Of a stretch of 64,000 bases of DNA, positions 33,384 through 42,388 are shown in pieces; position 1 is the stretch's first letter; every line of letters starts with the position of its first letter. Both the position numbers and the translations under genes were made by a program. Under the pieces are notes generated by a model, which made no database searches, was not told the origin of the DNA, and saw nothing but the letters and a program-made list of their open reading frames with translations. Origin of the DNA: Synechococcus sp. CC9605 (GTDB lineage: Bacteria > Cyanobacteriota > Cyanobacteriia > PCC-6307 > Cyanobiaceae); contig NC_007516.1 in assembly GCF_000012625.1 (NCBI RefSeq), positions 1,860,001 through 1,924,000 of the forward strand. Reading direction: 5' to 3'.

Positions 33384-34691
33384 GTGAGCCAGCCGGCCGT
33401 TGCTCCCCTTCGCATCGTGCGGGATCTGGACCGGGCCCAGACGGAGCTGAAACGGTTGTCGAGCCGCACCACGCAAACCCAGCAGGGTGAAGCCCGTGAG
33501 CGGGTTGAATCCATTCTCGCAGCGGTGCGCGACCGCGGTGATGCCGCCATTGCCGACTACACCGAACGGTTCGATGGCTTCCGGCCCGAACCGATGGCGG
33601 TGTCGCCCGAGGCCCTCGAACAGGCCTGGACGTCGCTGCCGACCAACCTGCGGGATGCCCTAGAGCTGGCCCATCGCCGCATCACCGACTTCCACCAACG
33701 CCAACGTCCCGCCGATCTGGCGGTGACGGGCCCCCATGGCGAACAGCTTGGGCGGCGCTGGCGACCGGTGGAGCGGGCGGGTCTCTACGTGCCCGGAGGA
33801 CGGGCGGCCTACCCCAGCACCGTGTTGATGAATGCTGTTCCAGCCCGGGTCGCCGGCGTCAAAAACGTGGTGATCTGTTCCCCCGCTGGACGTGATGGTG
33901 CGGTGAACCCCGTGGTACTGGCAGCGGCCCACCTGGCCGGCGTGAAAACGGTGTTCCGCCTCGGAGGTGCCCAAGCTGTCGCCGCCATGGCCTATGGCAG
34001 CGAGAGCGTTCCCAAGGTGGACGTGATCAGTGGCCCCGGGAACCTCTACGTCACCCTGGCGAAACAGGCGGTGTACGGCCAGGTGGCCATCGATTCCCTG
34101 GCGGGACCAAGCGAAGTGCTGGTGATCGCAGACCACTCCGCCAAGCCCGATCAGGTGGCAGCGGATCTGTTGGCGCAGGCGGAGCACGACCCCCTGGCGG
34201 CTGCGGTGCTGATCACCACCGACCCTGCACTGGCCGACGGGATCAACGCCGCAGTGGCCGAACAGCTGGCCGATCACCCCCGCCAGGAGATCTGCGAAGC
34301 CGCTTTGCGGGACTGGGGGCTGGTGGTGGTCTGCGACGACCTTGAAAGCTGTGCCCGCCTCAGCGACAGCTTCGCTCCCGAACACTTAGAGCTGCTGGTG
34401 GAGCGGCCCGAGCCCCTGGCGGATCGCATTCAGAACGCCGGAGCCATTTTCCTAGGCCCCTGGTCTCCAGAAGCCGTGGGGGATTACCTGGCAGGCCCGA
34501 ACCACACGCTGCCCACCTGTGGAGCCGCGCGTTTCAGCGGAGCCCTGAGTGTTGAGACCTTCATGCGCCACACCTCGCTGATCGGTTTCAACCGGGCTGC
34601 CCTAGAAGCAACGGGTTCAGCTGTGCAGGAGCTGGCCACCAGTGAAGGCCTGCACAGCCACGCTGAGTCGGTGCGGCGGCGCCTCAGCTGA
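33384..34691 (+). CDS. hisD: Histidinol dehydrogenase
   Basis: 435 aa from GTG 33384, which opens just before '[14 protein letters not shown]'; the longer frame from 33315 adds 23 residues overlapping the promoter. Catalyses the last two NAD-linked steps of histidine synthesis with Zn. '[26 protein letters not shown]', '[14 protein letters not shown]', 'AEHDPLAAA' and '[13 protein letters not shown]' are canonical. The end overlaps that of rpiA by 8 nt on the opposite strand. Confidence 0.95.
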   Translation: MSQPAVAPLRIVRDLDRAQTELKRLSSRTTQTQQGEARERVESILAAVRDRGDAAIADYTERFDGFRPEPMAVSPEALEQAWTSLPTNLRDALELAHRRITDFHQRQRPADLAVTGPHGEQLGRRWRPVERAGLYVPGGRAAYPSTVLMNAVPARVAGVKNVVICSPAGRDGAVNPVVLAAAHLAGVKTVFRLGGAQAVAAMAYGSESVPKVDVISGPGNLYVTLAKQAVYGQVAIDSLAGPSEVLVIADHSAKPDQVAADLLAQAEHDPLAAAVLITTDPALADGINAAVAEQLADHPRQEICEAALRDWGLVVVCDDLESCARLSDSFAPEHLELLVERPEPLADRIQNAGAIFLGPWSPEAVGDYLAGPNHTLPTCGAARFSGALSVETFMRHTSLIGFNRAALEATGSAVQELATSEGLHSHAESVRRRLS

Positions 34692-35403
34692 GGCGCTTCT
34701 GCAGACTGCGGACACCCGCAACGCCATCAGTGATTTCACCGACCAACACCTCATCGGTGATGTTGACGAACAGGCCGTTCTCCAGCACACCTGGAATGTT
34801 GTTGATCGTCTGCTCCAGGGCCACTGGATCGCTGATGCCGCCATCGAGCTTGGCGTCCAGCACCAGGTTGCCCTGATCGGTGACCACAGGGCCTGCCTTG
34901 CGCTGGGCCATTCGGAGCTCAGCACTGCCCCCGAGAGCTTCCAGCTGCTGCTTCACCTGGCGCCAGGCCCCGGGTAGCACTTCCACCGGCAGCAGAAAAC
35001 CGAGGTTGAGACGGTCCACCAGTTTGGTGGAGTCCACCACCACTACAAAACGATCCGCCCGTGCCGCCACGAGTTTTTCCTGCACGTGGCAAGCGCCACC
35101 GCCCTTGATCAATTGGAAGCCAGGGTCGACTTCGTCAGCACCATCGATGGCCAGATCAATCCGGCTGACGGCGTTGAGGCTGAGCAGGGGGATGTTGAGC
35201 TCAGCGGCCAGCACCTCTCCCTGGAAAGAGGTGGTAACACCGACGATGTCTTTGAGTTCTCCGCTGGCGAGCTTGGCCCCCAGGCCCTGAATCATCAGGG
35301 CGGCGGTGGAGCCTGACCCCAGGCCCAGAACCATGCCGTCCTTGATCTGTTCCACGGCGGCATCAGCCACCGCCTGCTTCATCTGGGTCTGTAGATCAGC
35401 CAT
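34684..35403 (-). CDS. rpiA: Ribose-5-phosphate isomerase A
   Basis: 239 aa. Interconverts ribose-5-P and ribulose-5-P in the Calvin and pentose phosphate cycles. '[16 protein letters not shown]', '[12 protein letters not shown]' and '[14 protein letters not shown]' carry the substrate-binding and catalytic (Asp, Glu, Lys) residues. Convergent and overlapping with hisD. Confidence 0.95.
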   Translation of the reverse strand: MADLQTQMKQAVADAAVEQIKDGMVLGLGSGSTAALMIQGLGAKLASGELKDIVGVTTSFQGEVLAAELNIPLLSLNAVSRIDLAIDGADEVDPGFQLIKGGGACHVQEKLVAARADRFVVVVDSTKLVDRLNLGFLLPVEVLPGAWRQVKQQLEALGGSAELRMAQRKAGPVVTDQGNLVLDAKLDGGISDPVALEQTINNIPGVLENGLFVNITDEVLVGEITDGVAGVRSLQKRLS

Positions 35404-35441
35404 CAGGTCACGTCCTTTGGGCGCGACCGTAGCAAGGGGTT

Positions 35442-36662
<1,221 letters not shown>

Positions 36663-36690
36663 CTAACTACTAAGCAAACGCAGTTTTTGC

Positions 36691-37551
36691 ATGCGTGCAC
36701 TTCTGGCTCCAGCGGCAGCTCTGCTTGCCCTGGCTGGCCCGGTTGCCCTCACCCCTCAAGCCTCCGCGGAGAGCACAACGCTCAAGGCGGTGATCTTTGA
36801 GGAGGTCAAGCCGCTATATCAAAAAACAGACTCCGCCTACGAAGGCCTCGGGGTTGACGTTCTTGAACAGATCCGGATCCAGGCCAAGCGCCGCAAAGTG
36901 GACTACCGGGTGGCCAAGTCGGTGAACGAAGGCATCGGCGCCGTAATCACCGGCAAGGCCGACATCGCCTGCGGCGTGGCCTTTACCTGGGGCCGCTCCA
37001 CGAAAGTCTCCTACAGCCTTCCCTTCGGCGTTGGTGGCACCCGTCTGCTAATGGCCAGCGACACCACCGTCGATGGAACCCCGGCCTCACTGGAGGGCCA
37101 AACGATTGGTGTGGTGAAGGACACCGCCTCAGCCCAGGTGCTGAGGAACGTGGTCCCTGGCGCCACGCTGAAGAATTTCACCACCCCCAAGGAAGCGTTG
37201 GACGCCTTCTACGCGGGCGAAATTTCGATTCTTGGGGGCGGAACGCTGTGGCTGGCCGCCAACAGCCGCATCGACAAGACGGCGCTGCTGCCCTTCCGTC
37301 CCTACGGCCGATCCGGCATCAGCTGCATCGTCAACCAAAACAACGGCAAGCTGCTCTCCTCCACCAACATCGCGTTGGGCCAGATGATGCAGGCCTACAT
37401 GGATGGTGATGCGGGAACGCGCCGCATGATCAACCGTTGGATCGGCCCCGGCAGCGATGTGGGCCTGAGCCAGGACGTGATCCGCTCCCTATACGGCCTG
37501 ATCCTCAGCATCACAGCAGAGATCAATACCCCTGCGACACCAGGAATCTGA
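36691..37551 (+). CDS. grrP: GrrP: orphan solute-binding-like protein of the Grr cassette
   Basis: 286 aa. A signal peptide (1-26, ending 'PQASA') is followed by a type-3 periplasmic solute-binding fold: 'GLGVDVLEQIRIQAKRRKVDYRV', 'AVITGKADIACGVAFTWGRS', 'SLEGQTIGVVKDTASA'. No ABC permease or ATPase is adjacent, hence 'orphan'. The family is recognised by its position beside grrA and grrM. It may sense or bind a small ligand, or handle the modified peptide outside the cell; that is inference. 40 nt separate it from grrA. Confidence 0.8.
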   Translation: MRALLAPAAALLALAGPVALTPQASAESTTLKAVIFEEVKPLYQKTDSAYEGLGVDVLEQIRIQAKRRKVDYRVAKSVNEGIGAVITGKADIACGVAFTWGRSTKVSYSLPFGVGGTRLLMASDTTVDGTPASLEGQTIGVVKDTASAQVLRNVVPGATLKNFTTPKEALDAFYAGEISILGGGTLWLAANSRIDKTALLPFRPYGRSGISCIVNQNNGKLLSSTNIALGQMMQAYMDGDAGTRRMINRWIGPGSDVGLSQDVIRSLYGLILSITAEINTPATPGI

Positions 37552-37575
37552 CACCTCATCAATTTCATTTTTCCT

Positions 37576-37589
37576 CTATTGATCAATAG
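37576..37589. repeat. 14-bp perfect palindrome before grrA
   Basis: CTATTGATCAATAG reads the same on both strands and ends 2 nt before the grrA ATG (37592), in the place where a ribosome-binding site would be. No Shine-Dalgarno sequence is visible. Could be an operator or an RNA structure setting grrA expression apart from grrP. Confidence 0.5.
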
Positions 37590-37591
37590 CC

Positions 37592-37993
37592 ATGAAGCGT
37601 TCTCTGATTGCTTTTCATGCACTGCTGGCCTCCAGCGCCGTGCTCAGCCAGACAGCTGAAGCTAGCTCCACCTACACCGCTCCGGAGTATCTGAACGGAG
37701 CAGCCAAAGCCAACAGCATTGAAGCCCGAATTGAAGCGGTGCGGAACACCGACTGGGGCAGCCTGCTTAACGGTCCCGAAATTGAAGACGAGCTTGTCGC
37801 CAAGAGCAAGTGGAAGAACGGCAAGGGCAAGAAATTCGGCAACAGCCGCGGCAAAGGCAAGTGGGGCAACGGCAAGAGCGGCAACAAGTGGGGCAATAGC
37901 CGCCGCACCTGGGGCAACGGCAACTACTACGGCGGTTGGCGCAACGGTGGTGGTGGCTGGGGCAACGGCGGCGGCGGCTTCGTTAACTGGTGA
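37592..37993 (+). CDS. grrA: GrrA: Gly/Asn-rich cyclophane RiPP precursor
   Basis: 133 aa. A signal-like N-terminus (1-25, '...AEAS') and a leader (about 26-70: 'NSIEARIEAVRNTDW', 'GPEIEDELVAK') precede a low-complexity core rich in Gly, Asn, Lys and Trp. The core carries eight aromatic-x-Asn triplets: W74KN, F82GN, W91GN, W100GN, W107GN, W116RN, W123GN, F130VN, then W133 at the end. Such triplets are the substrate of cyclophane-forming radical SAM enzymes, which join the aromatic ring to the beta carbon of the third residue. The stop overlaps the grrM GTG. Confidence 0.85.
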   Translation: MKRSLIAFHALLASSAVLSQTAEASSTYTAPEYLNGAAKANSIEARIEAVRNTDWGSLLNGPEIEDELVAKSKWKNGKGKKFGNSRGKGKWGNGKSGNKWGNSRRTWGNGNYYGGWRNGGGGWGNGGGGFVNW

Positions 37994-39189
37994 TCGTTTC
38001 CTCTCCCAACGTCGGGCCCGACCTCAACCGGTTCGGGCCCATCGGCCTCGTGGTGGTGCAGTCCACTTCGCTGTGCAACCTCGATTGTTCGTATTGCTAT
38101 CTGCCGGACCGGCAGAAGAAGCGGGTCTTTGACCTGGATCTGCTGCCCCTGCTGATGCAGCGGATTCTGGAAAGCCCCTATGCCGGCCCTGAATTTTCCC
38201 TGGTTTGGCATGCCGGTGAACCACTCACCCTGCCCACCAGTTGGTACGACGAGGCGACGTCGATCCTGTATCGCAGCCTTGATCAGTTCAATGCGCAGGG
38301 GCTGGATTTCACCCAGCACGTGCAAACCAACGCCACGTTGATCAACGACGCGTGGTGCGACTGCTTCCGGCGCAACCGCATCGTGGTGGGCATCAGTGTG
38401 GATGGCCCTGAGGACATCCACGACGCCCACCGGCGCTTCCGCAACGGGCGCGGTTCCCATGCCATGGCGATGAAGGGAATTGAAGCCCTGCATCGCAACG
38501 ATGTGCCCTTCCACTGCATCTCGGTGGTGACCGCCGATGCCATGGAGCAACCGGAGCGGATGTATAGCTTCTTCCGCGACAACGGCATCACCGATGTGGG
38601 CTTCAACGTTGAGGAGCAGGAGGGGATCAACACGAGCTCCTCAATGCAGGGGTCCGCAATGGAGGAGAAATACCGCAACTTCCTGCGGGCCTTCTGGCGG
38701 CTGAGCGAGCAAGACGGCTATCCCGTGGTGCTGCGCGAATTCGAGCAGGTGATCAGCCTGATCCAAGGCAATGCGCGGATGACCCAGAACGAGCTGAATC
38801 GCCCGTTCTCGATCCTCAGCGTCGATTGGGAGGGCAATTTCTCCACCTTCGACCCCGAGCTGCTTTCGGTAGCCAGTGACCGCTACGGCAGCTTCAACCT
38901 CGGCAATCTCAAGGATCTGTCGCTGGTGGAGTCCACCCACACCGAGCAGTTCCGTTGGCTGATGGCCGACATGAGCAGCGGCGTGGAGACCTGCCACAAG
39001 GGCTGCGAGTACTTCGGCCTCTGTGGCGGGGGCAACGGCAGCAACAAGTTCTGGGAACACGGCACCCTCGCCTCCAGCGAAACCAACGCCTGCCGCTTCG
39101 GGACCCAGATCCCGACGCAAGTGCTGTTGGAGCGCTTTGAAGAAGGTCCGCCGCTGACTCCCCTCACACCCAATCCATCAGATTCTTAA
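37990..39189 (+). CDS. grrM: GrrM: cyclophane-forming radical SAM/SPASM maturase
   Basis: 399 aa from GTG 37990 (GTGA overlap with grrA). Radical SAM motif Cys29-x3-Cys33-x2-Cys36 ('CNLDCSYC'); 'SLVWHAGEPLTL' and 'VGISVDGPEDIHDAHR' are typical of peptide-modifying rSAM enzymes. A C-terminal SPASM region with Cys335, Cys339, Cys345 and Cys368 ('CHKGCEYFGLCGGG') would bind auxiliary Fe-S clusters. Expected to install three-residue cyclophanes on GrrA. No RiPP recognition domain is fused to it. Cytosolic; the substrate is presumably modified before export. Confidence 0.88.
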   Translation: MIVSSPNVGPDLNRFGPIGLVVVQSTSLCNLDCSYCYLPDRQKKRVFDLDLLPLLMQRILESPYAGPEFSLVWHAGEPLTLPTSWYDEATSILYRSLDQFNAQGLDFTQHVQTNATLINDAWCDCFRRNRIVVGISVDGPEDIHDAHRRFRNGRGSHAMAMKGIEALHRNDVPFHCISVVTADAMEQPERMYSFFRDNGITDVGFNVEEQEGINTSSSMQGSAMEEKYRNFLRAFWRLSEQDGYPVVLREFEQVISLIQGNARMTQNELNRPFSILSVDWEGNFSTFDPELLSVASDRYGSFNLGNLKDLSLVESTHTEQFRWLMADMSSGVETCHKGCEYFGLCGGGNGSNKFWEHGTLASSETNACRFGTQIPTQVLLERFEEGPPLTPLTPNPSDS

Positions 39190-39650
39190 TTCGATCCATC
39201 GCTGCTCTGCCCGTCCTGGGCCTGCTGCTCATGCCGATGCAGGCCAATGCCGCCTGCAGCTTTCTGCCCCCGGTGGGCGGCGGTGACCCGATTGTGAAAA
39301 AGAAGGTGGAGCGTCCCAAGGGGCTGATCGGCAAAGCTATCGGCCGCACCAACTGGGACACCGATTTCGTGGTGGATCAGCCCTACCGCAGTTTCAAGCT
39401 GTTTTTCACCGCCGATTCCAGCGACCCCAGCAGCTATCCGGTCCAGGCCTTCCTCAAATTCAGCGATGGCGGCAACAGCAAGGTGGCTGATGAACAACTG
39501 CAGCCCCCCGTGGGCACGGGCCGGATGTTCGGCCCCTTCCAGCAGGTGCCTGGCAAGAGCATCAGCCAGGTGAATTTCAGGATCGGCGCCAACAAGGATC
39601 CACAAGCCACTGGATTCAGTTACCAGATCTCCGTTCAGGGCTGCCACTGA
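39189..39650 (+). CDS. Small secreted protein following grrM, probable non-ATG start
   Basis: From ATG 39231 the protein is 139 aa, but the frame continues upstream with 'IRSIAALPVLGLLLMPMQANAAC', an excellent signal peptide whose only available starts are ATT (39189, overlapping the grrM TAA) or ATC (39177). 153 residues result from ATT. The mature part has 'SSDPSSYPVQAFLKFSDGG' and 'VNFRIGANKDPQATGFSYQISVQGCH', and looks like a beta-rich domain with Cys near both ends that may pair. No family recognised. Direct contact with grrM makes it a candidate fourth member of the Grr cassette. Confidence 0.6.
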   Translation: MRSIAALPVLGLLLMPMQANAACSFLPPVGGGDPIVKKKVERPKGLIGKAIGRTNWDTDFVVDQPYRSFKLFFTADSSDPSSYPVQAFLKFSDGGNSKVADEQLQPPVGTGRMFGPFQQVPGKSISQVNFRIGANKDPQATGFSYQISVQGCH

Positions 39651-39695
39651 TCGCACAGCGGCTCTCGAATCCACTGCTTAGGGTCGTTGGGTCTT

Positions 39696-39965
39696 GTGAG
39701 CTTCACCTTGAGCGCATCCTCCGCTTCACAACGCTGTGAGCTCTGCCAGGTCGTGGTCGAAGACCGACCTGGCCTCGTCGATGTGGTGACGTTCAGCAAT
39801 GGCCCCCAGGGGAGCCGCAGCAAACTCTGGAGTCGCGTCTGTCAGTACGTGACCGATCCGGAGCGTCGGCGCCTCTGCATCAATCAGGATTCCGATGGGC
39901 GCGGCGCCGAGCAGCCGGGCGACGCCTTTCCCGATGCACCAGCCATCGATCTGGGCAACACCTGA
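39696..39965 (+). CDS. Small Cys-containing hypothetical protein
   Basis: 89 aa from GTG 39696; a TTG at 39687 adds three residues. 'CELCQVVVEDRPGLVDVVTFSNG' has a CxxC pair; a second pair is 'RVCQYVTDPERRRLC'. The four cysteines could bind zinc. A C-terminal polar tail follows. Directly upstream of the rimP leader; may be the first gene of that transcript. No function assigned. Confidence 0.5.
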   Translation: MSFTLSASSASQRCELCQVVVEDRPGLVDVVTFSNGPQGSRSKLWSRVCQYVTDPERRRLCINQDSDGRGAEQPGDAFPDAPAIDLGNT

Positions 39966-40075
39966 CGCCGGTCGGACGGTCCCGTACATTGAAGATGTGT
40001 CCGACGGGCATCTCCCTGCGGGAGATCGGTCACAACTGAAATGCACGTCGGGCCGACGTCCGCCCTCAGTTCGCA
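39966..40075 (+). promoter_or_regulatory. Structured leader of rimP-nusA-ylxR-infB
   Basis: Three perfect stems in 90 nt: GTCGGAC (39971-39977) with GTCCGAC (39999-40005); ATCTCCC (40010-40016) with GGGAGAT (40020-40026); ACGTCG (40045-40050) with CGACGT (40054-40059). Rim-nus operons in other bacteria have structured leaders that respond to NusA or translation. None of the stems here is followed by a T-run. Confidence 0.5.
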
Positions 40076-40543
40076 TTGCCTCATCCTCTGCTTCCGGATC
40101 TCGAAACGCTGGCCACCAAGGTGGCCGCCAGCAAAGGTTTTGCCCTTTGCGGCATTCAACTGCTCACCCACATGAGCCCGATGACCCTGGAAGTGCAGAT
40201 CCGCCACAGCAGTGGAGCGGATGTGAGCCTCGACGACTGCGCGGGTTTCAGCGGCGTGCTGGGGGATGCCCTTGAGGCCTCCACCCTGCTCACTGACGCG
40301 TATGTTCTGGAGATCAGCAGTCCCGGTATCGGCGACCAGCTGTCCAGCGATCGCGACTTTGAGACCTTCCGCGGGTTCCCCGTGGAGGTTCATCACCGCG
40401 ACAAGGACGACAGCGAGCAACGTCTGGAGGGCCTCTTGCTCGAACGCGACGCCGACACGCTGCAGATCAACATTCGCGGGCGAATCAAACGAATTGCCCG
40501 GGATTGCGTGATTGGTGTCCGCCTCACGAGTCCAGGCAGCTGA
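40076..40543 (+). CDS. rimP: Ribosome maturation factor RimP
   Basis: 155 aa, TTG start; no ATG or GTG precedes it in frame. Needed for assembly of the 30S subunit. The N-terminal domain has 'LLPDLETLATKVAASKGFALCGIQL', then 'LDDCAGFSGVLGDALEA' and 'YVLEISSPGIGDQL' (family 'LEVSSPG' motif), and the C-terminal beta domain 'RGFPVEVHH'. First gene of the classic rimP-nusA-ylxR-infB operon. Confidence 0.9.
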   Translation: MPHPLLPDLETLATKVAASKGFALCGIQLLTHMSPMTLEVQIRHSSGADVSLDDCAGFSGVLGDALEASTLLTDAYVLEISSPGIGDQLSSDRDFETFRGFPVEVHHRDKDDSEQRLEGLLLERDADTLQINIRGRIKRIARDCVIGVRLTSPGS

Positions 40544-40598
40544 ACCAAGCGTTCACAGCCCCTGCAACCGCTCCCTTCATTTCCCCTAACCCAACGCG

Positions 40599-42044
40599 AT
40601 GGCTCTCGTCCTGCTTCCCGGTCTCAGCAACCTGATCGACGACATCAGTGAAGAGAAGAAGCTGCCGCCTCAGGTGGTGGAAGCGGCCCTGCGGGAGGCC
40701 CTGCTGAAGGGCTATGAGCGCTACAGGCGCACCCTGTATCTCGGCATCAGCGAAGACCCCTTTGATGAGGAGTACTTCAGCAACTTTGACGTTGGCCTCG
40801 ACCTGGAGGAGGAGGGCTACAGGGTTCTCGCCAGCAAGATCATTGTTGATGAGGTGGAGAGCGAAGACCACCAGATCGCGATCGCCGAGGTGATGCAGGT
40901 GGCCGATGACGCCCAGGTGGGCGACACGGTGGTGCTGGATGTCACCCCTGAGAAAGAGGATTTCGGCCGCATGGCCGCCGCCACCACCAAGCAGGTGCTG
41001 GCCCAGAAGCTGCGGGATCAGCAGCGCCGCATGATCCAGGAGGAGTTCGCTGATCTGGAGGATCCGGTGCTGACGGCCCGGGTGATCCGCTTCGAACGGC
41101 AGTCGGTGATCATGGCGGTCAGCTCAGGCCTGGGCCGTCCGGAAGTGGAGGCGGAGCTGCCCCGGCGCGATCAGCTGCCCAACGACAACTACCGCGCCAA
41201 TGCCACCTTCAAGGTCTTCCTGAAAGAGGTGAGCGAAGTGCCCCGCCGGGGACCGCAGCTGTTCGTCAGCCGCTCCAATGCTGGGCTGGTGGTGTATCTG
41301 TTCGAGAACGAAGTTCCCGAAATCCAGGAAGGATCCGTTCGGATCGTGGCCGTGGCCCGTGAAGCCAATCCCCCCTCCCGTTCCGTGGGCCCCCGCACCA
41401 AGGTGGCCGTCGACAGCATTGAACGCGAGGTGGACCCGGTCGGCGCCTGCATCGGCGCCCGCGGCTCCCGCATCCAACAGGTGGTGAACGAACTGCGTGG
41501 AGAAAAAATCGACGTGATCCGCTGGTCCCAGGATCCGGGCCAATACATCGCCAATTCCCTCAGCCCCGCTCGGGTGGAAATGGTGCGTCTGGTGGATCCC
41601 GTGGGCCAGCACGCCCATGTGCTGGTGCCCCCCGATCAGCTGAGCCTGGCCATCGGCCGCGAGGGCCAGAACGTGCGTTTGGCCGCCCGACTCACCGGCT
41701 GGAAGATCGACATCAAGAACTCCACCGAATACGACCAAGAGGCCGAGGATGCCGTGGTGGCGGAGCTGATCTCCCAGCGGGAGGAAGAGGAAGCGCTCCA
41801 GCAGCAAGCCGAGGAACGGCTGGCCGCCGAACAGGCCGCTCGGGCGGAAGAGGATGCACGCCTGCGGGAGCTGTATCCGCTGCCCGAAGACGAAGAGGAG
41901 TACGGCGAGGAGCAGCCCGAGCAGGAGTTCTCTGAGGAGGAGCCCGCTGAGGTGGAAGCCGGCACCGAGTCCGAGACCGAAGCCACGGATGCAGCGGTTG
42001 AAGCCGATGCGGATGCCGATCCCGATCAGGAGCAGGTCCGGTGA
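40599..42044 (+). CDS. nusA: Transcription termination/antitermination protein NusA
   Basis: 481 aa. N-terminal polymerase-binding domain (1-130), S1 domain (about 135-200), then two KH domains ('GACIGARGSRIQQVVNELRGEKIDVI' and 'LAIGREGQNVRLAARLTGWKIDI'). After about residue 370 a very acidic Glu-rich tail replaces the extra C-terminal repeats of E. coli NusA. The stop overlaps the ylxR GTG. Confidence 0.95.
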   Translation: MALVLLPGLSNLIDDISEEKKLPPQVVEAALREALLKGYERYRRTLYLGISEDPFDEEYFSNFDVGLDLEEEGYRVLASKIIVDEVESEDHQIAIAEVMQVADDAQVGDTVVLDVTPEKEDFGRMAAATTKQVLAQKLRDQQRRMIQEEFADLEDPVLTARVIRFERQSVIMAVSSGLGRPEVEAELPRRDQLPNDNYRANATFKVFLKEVSEVPRRGPQLFVSRSNAGLVVYLFENEVPEIQEGSVRIVAVAREANPPSRSVGPRTKVAVDSIEREVDPVGACIGARGSRIQQVVNELRGEKIDVIRWSQDPGQYIANSLSPARVEMVRLVDPVGQHAHVLVPPDQLSLAIGREGQNVRLAARLTGWKIDIKNSTEYDQEAEDAVVAELISQREEEEALQQQAEERLAAEQAARAEEDARLRELYPLPEDEEEYGEEQPEQEFSEEEPAEVEAGTESETEATDAAVEADADADPDQEQVR

Positions 42045-42319
42045 GTGACCGCCCCGTCCTGCGTCGCTGCGTGGCCTGCCGCCAGCTCTTGGATCGCCGC
42101 CAACTCTGGAGGGTGATCCGCGACCATCAGGACGGAGTTCGCCTCGATGAGGGGATGGGCCGTTCGGCCTATCTCTGCCGCGAGGAGAACTGCCTTCAGG
42201 AGGCGACCCGTCGCAAACGCCTGCAGAAAGCCCTGCGTTGTCAGGTGCCCGAAACAGTGCTTGCGGTGTTGAAACAGCGGCTTAACCAAAGCGTTGGTGA
42301 ATCCGCTGAGGCAGACTGA
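42041..42319 (+). CDS. ylxR: YlxR family (DUF448) RNA-binding protein
   Basis: 92 aa, GTG start overlapping the nusA stop. 'LRRCVACRQLLDRRQLWRVIR' holds the family 'RxCxxCR' motif; 'GRSAYLCREENCLQEATRRKRLQKAL' is the RNA-binding half. Members bind RNA, and one (RnpM) was linked to RNase P regulation. Conserved position between nusA and infB. Confidence 0.9.
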   Translation: MSDRPVLRRCVACRQLLDRRQLWRVIRDHQDGVRLDEGMGRSAYLCREENCLQEATRRKRLQKALRCQVPETVLAVLKQRLNQSVGESAEAD

Positions 42320-42388
42320 ACATTGGCCCCACGTTGTGCGTGGCCACCGCGGCATTCCATGCCCGGACCGATCGGAGACCCGAACTGA

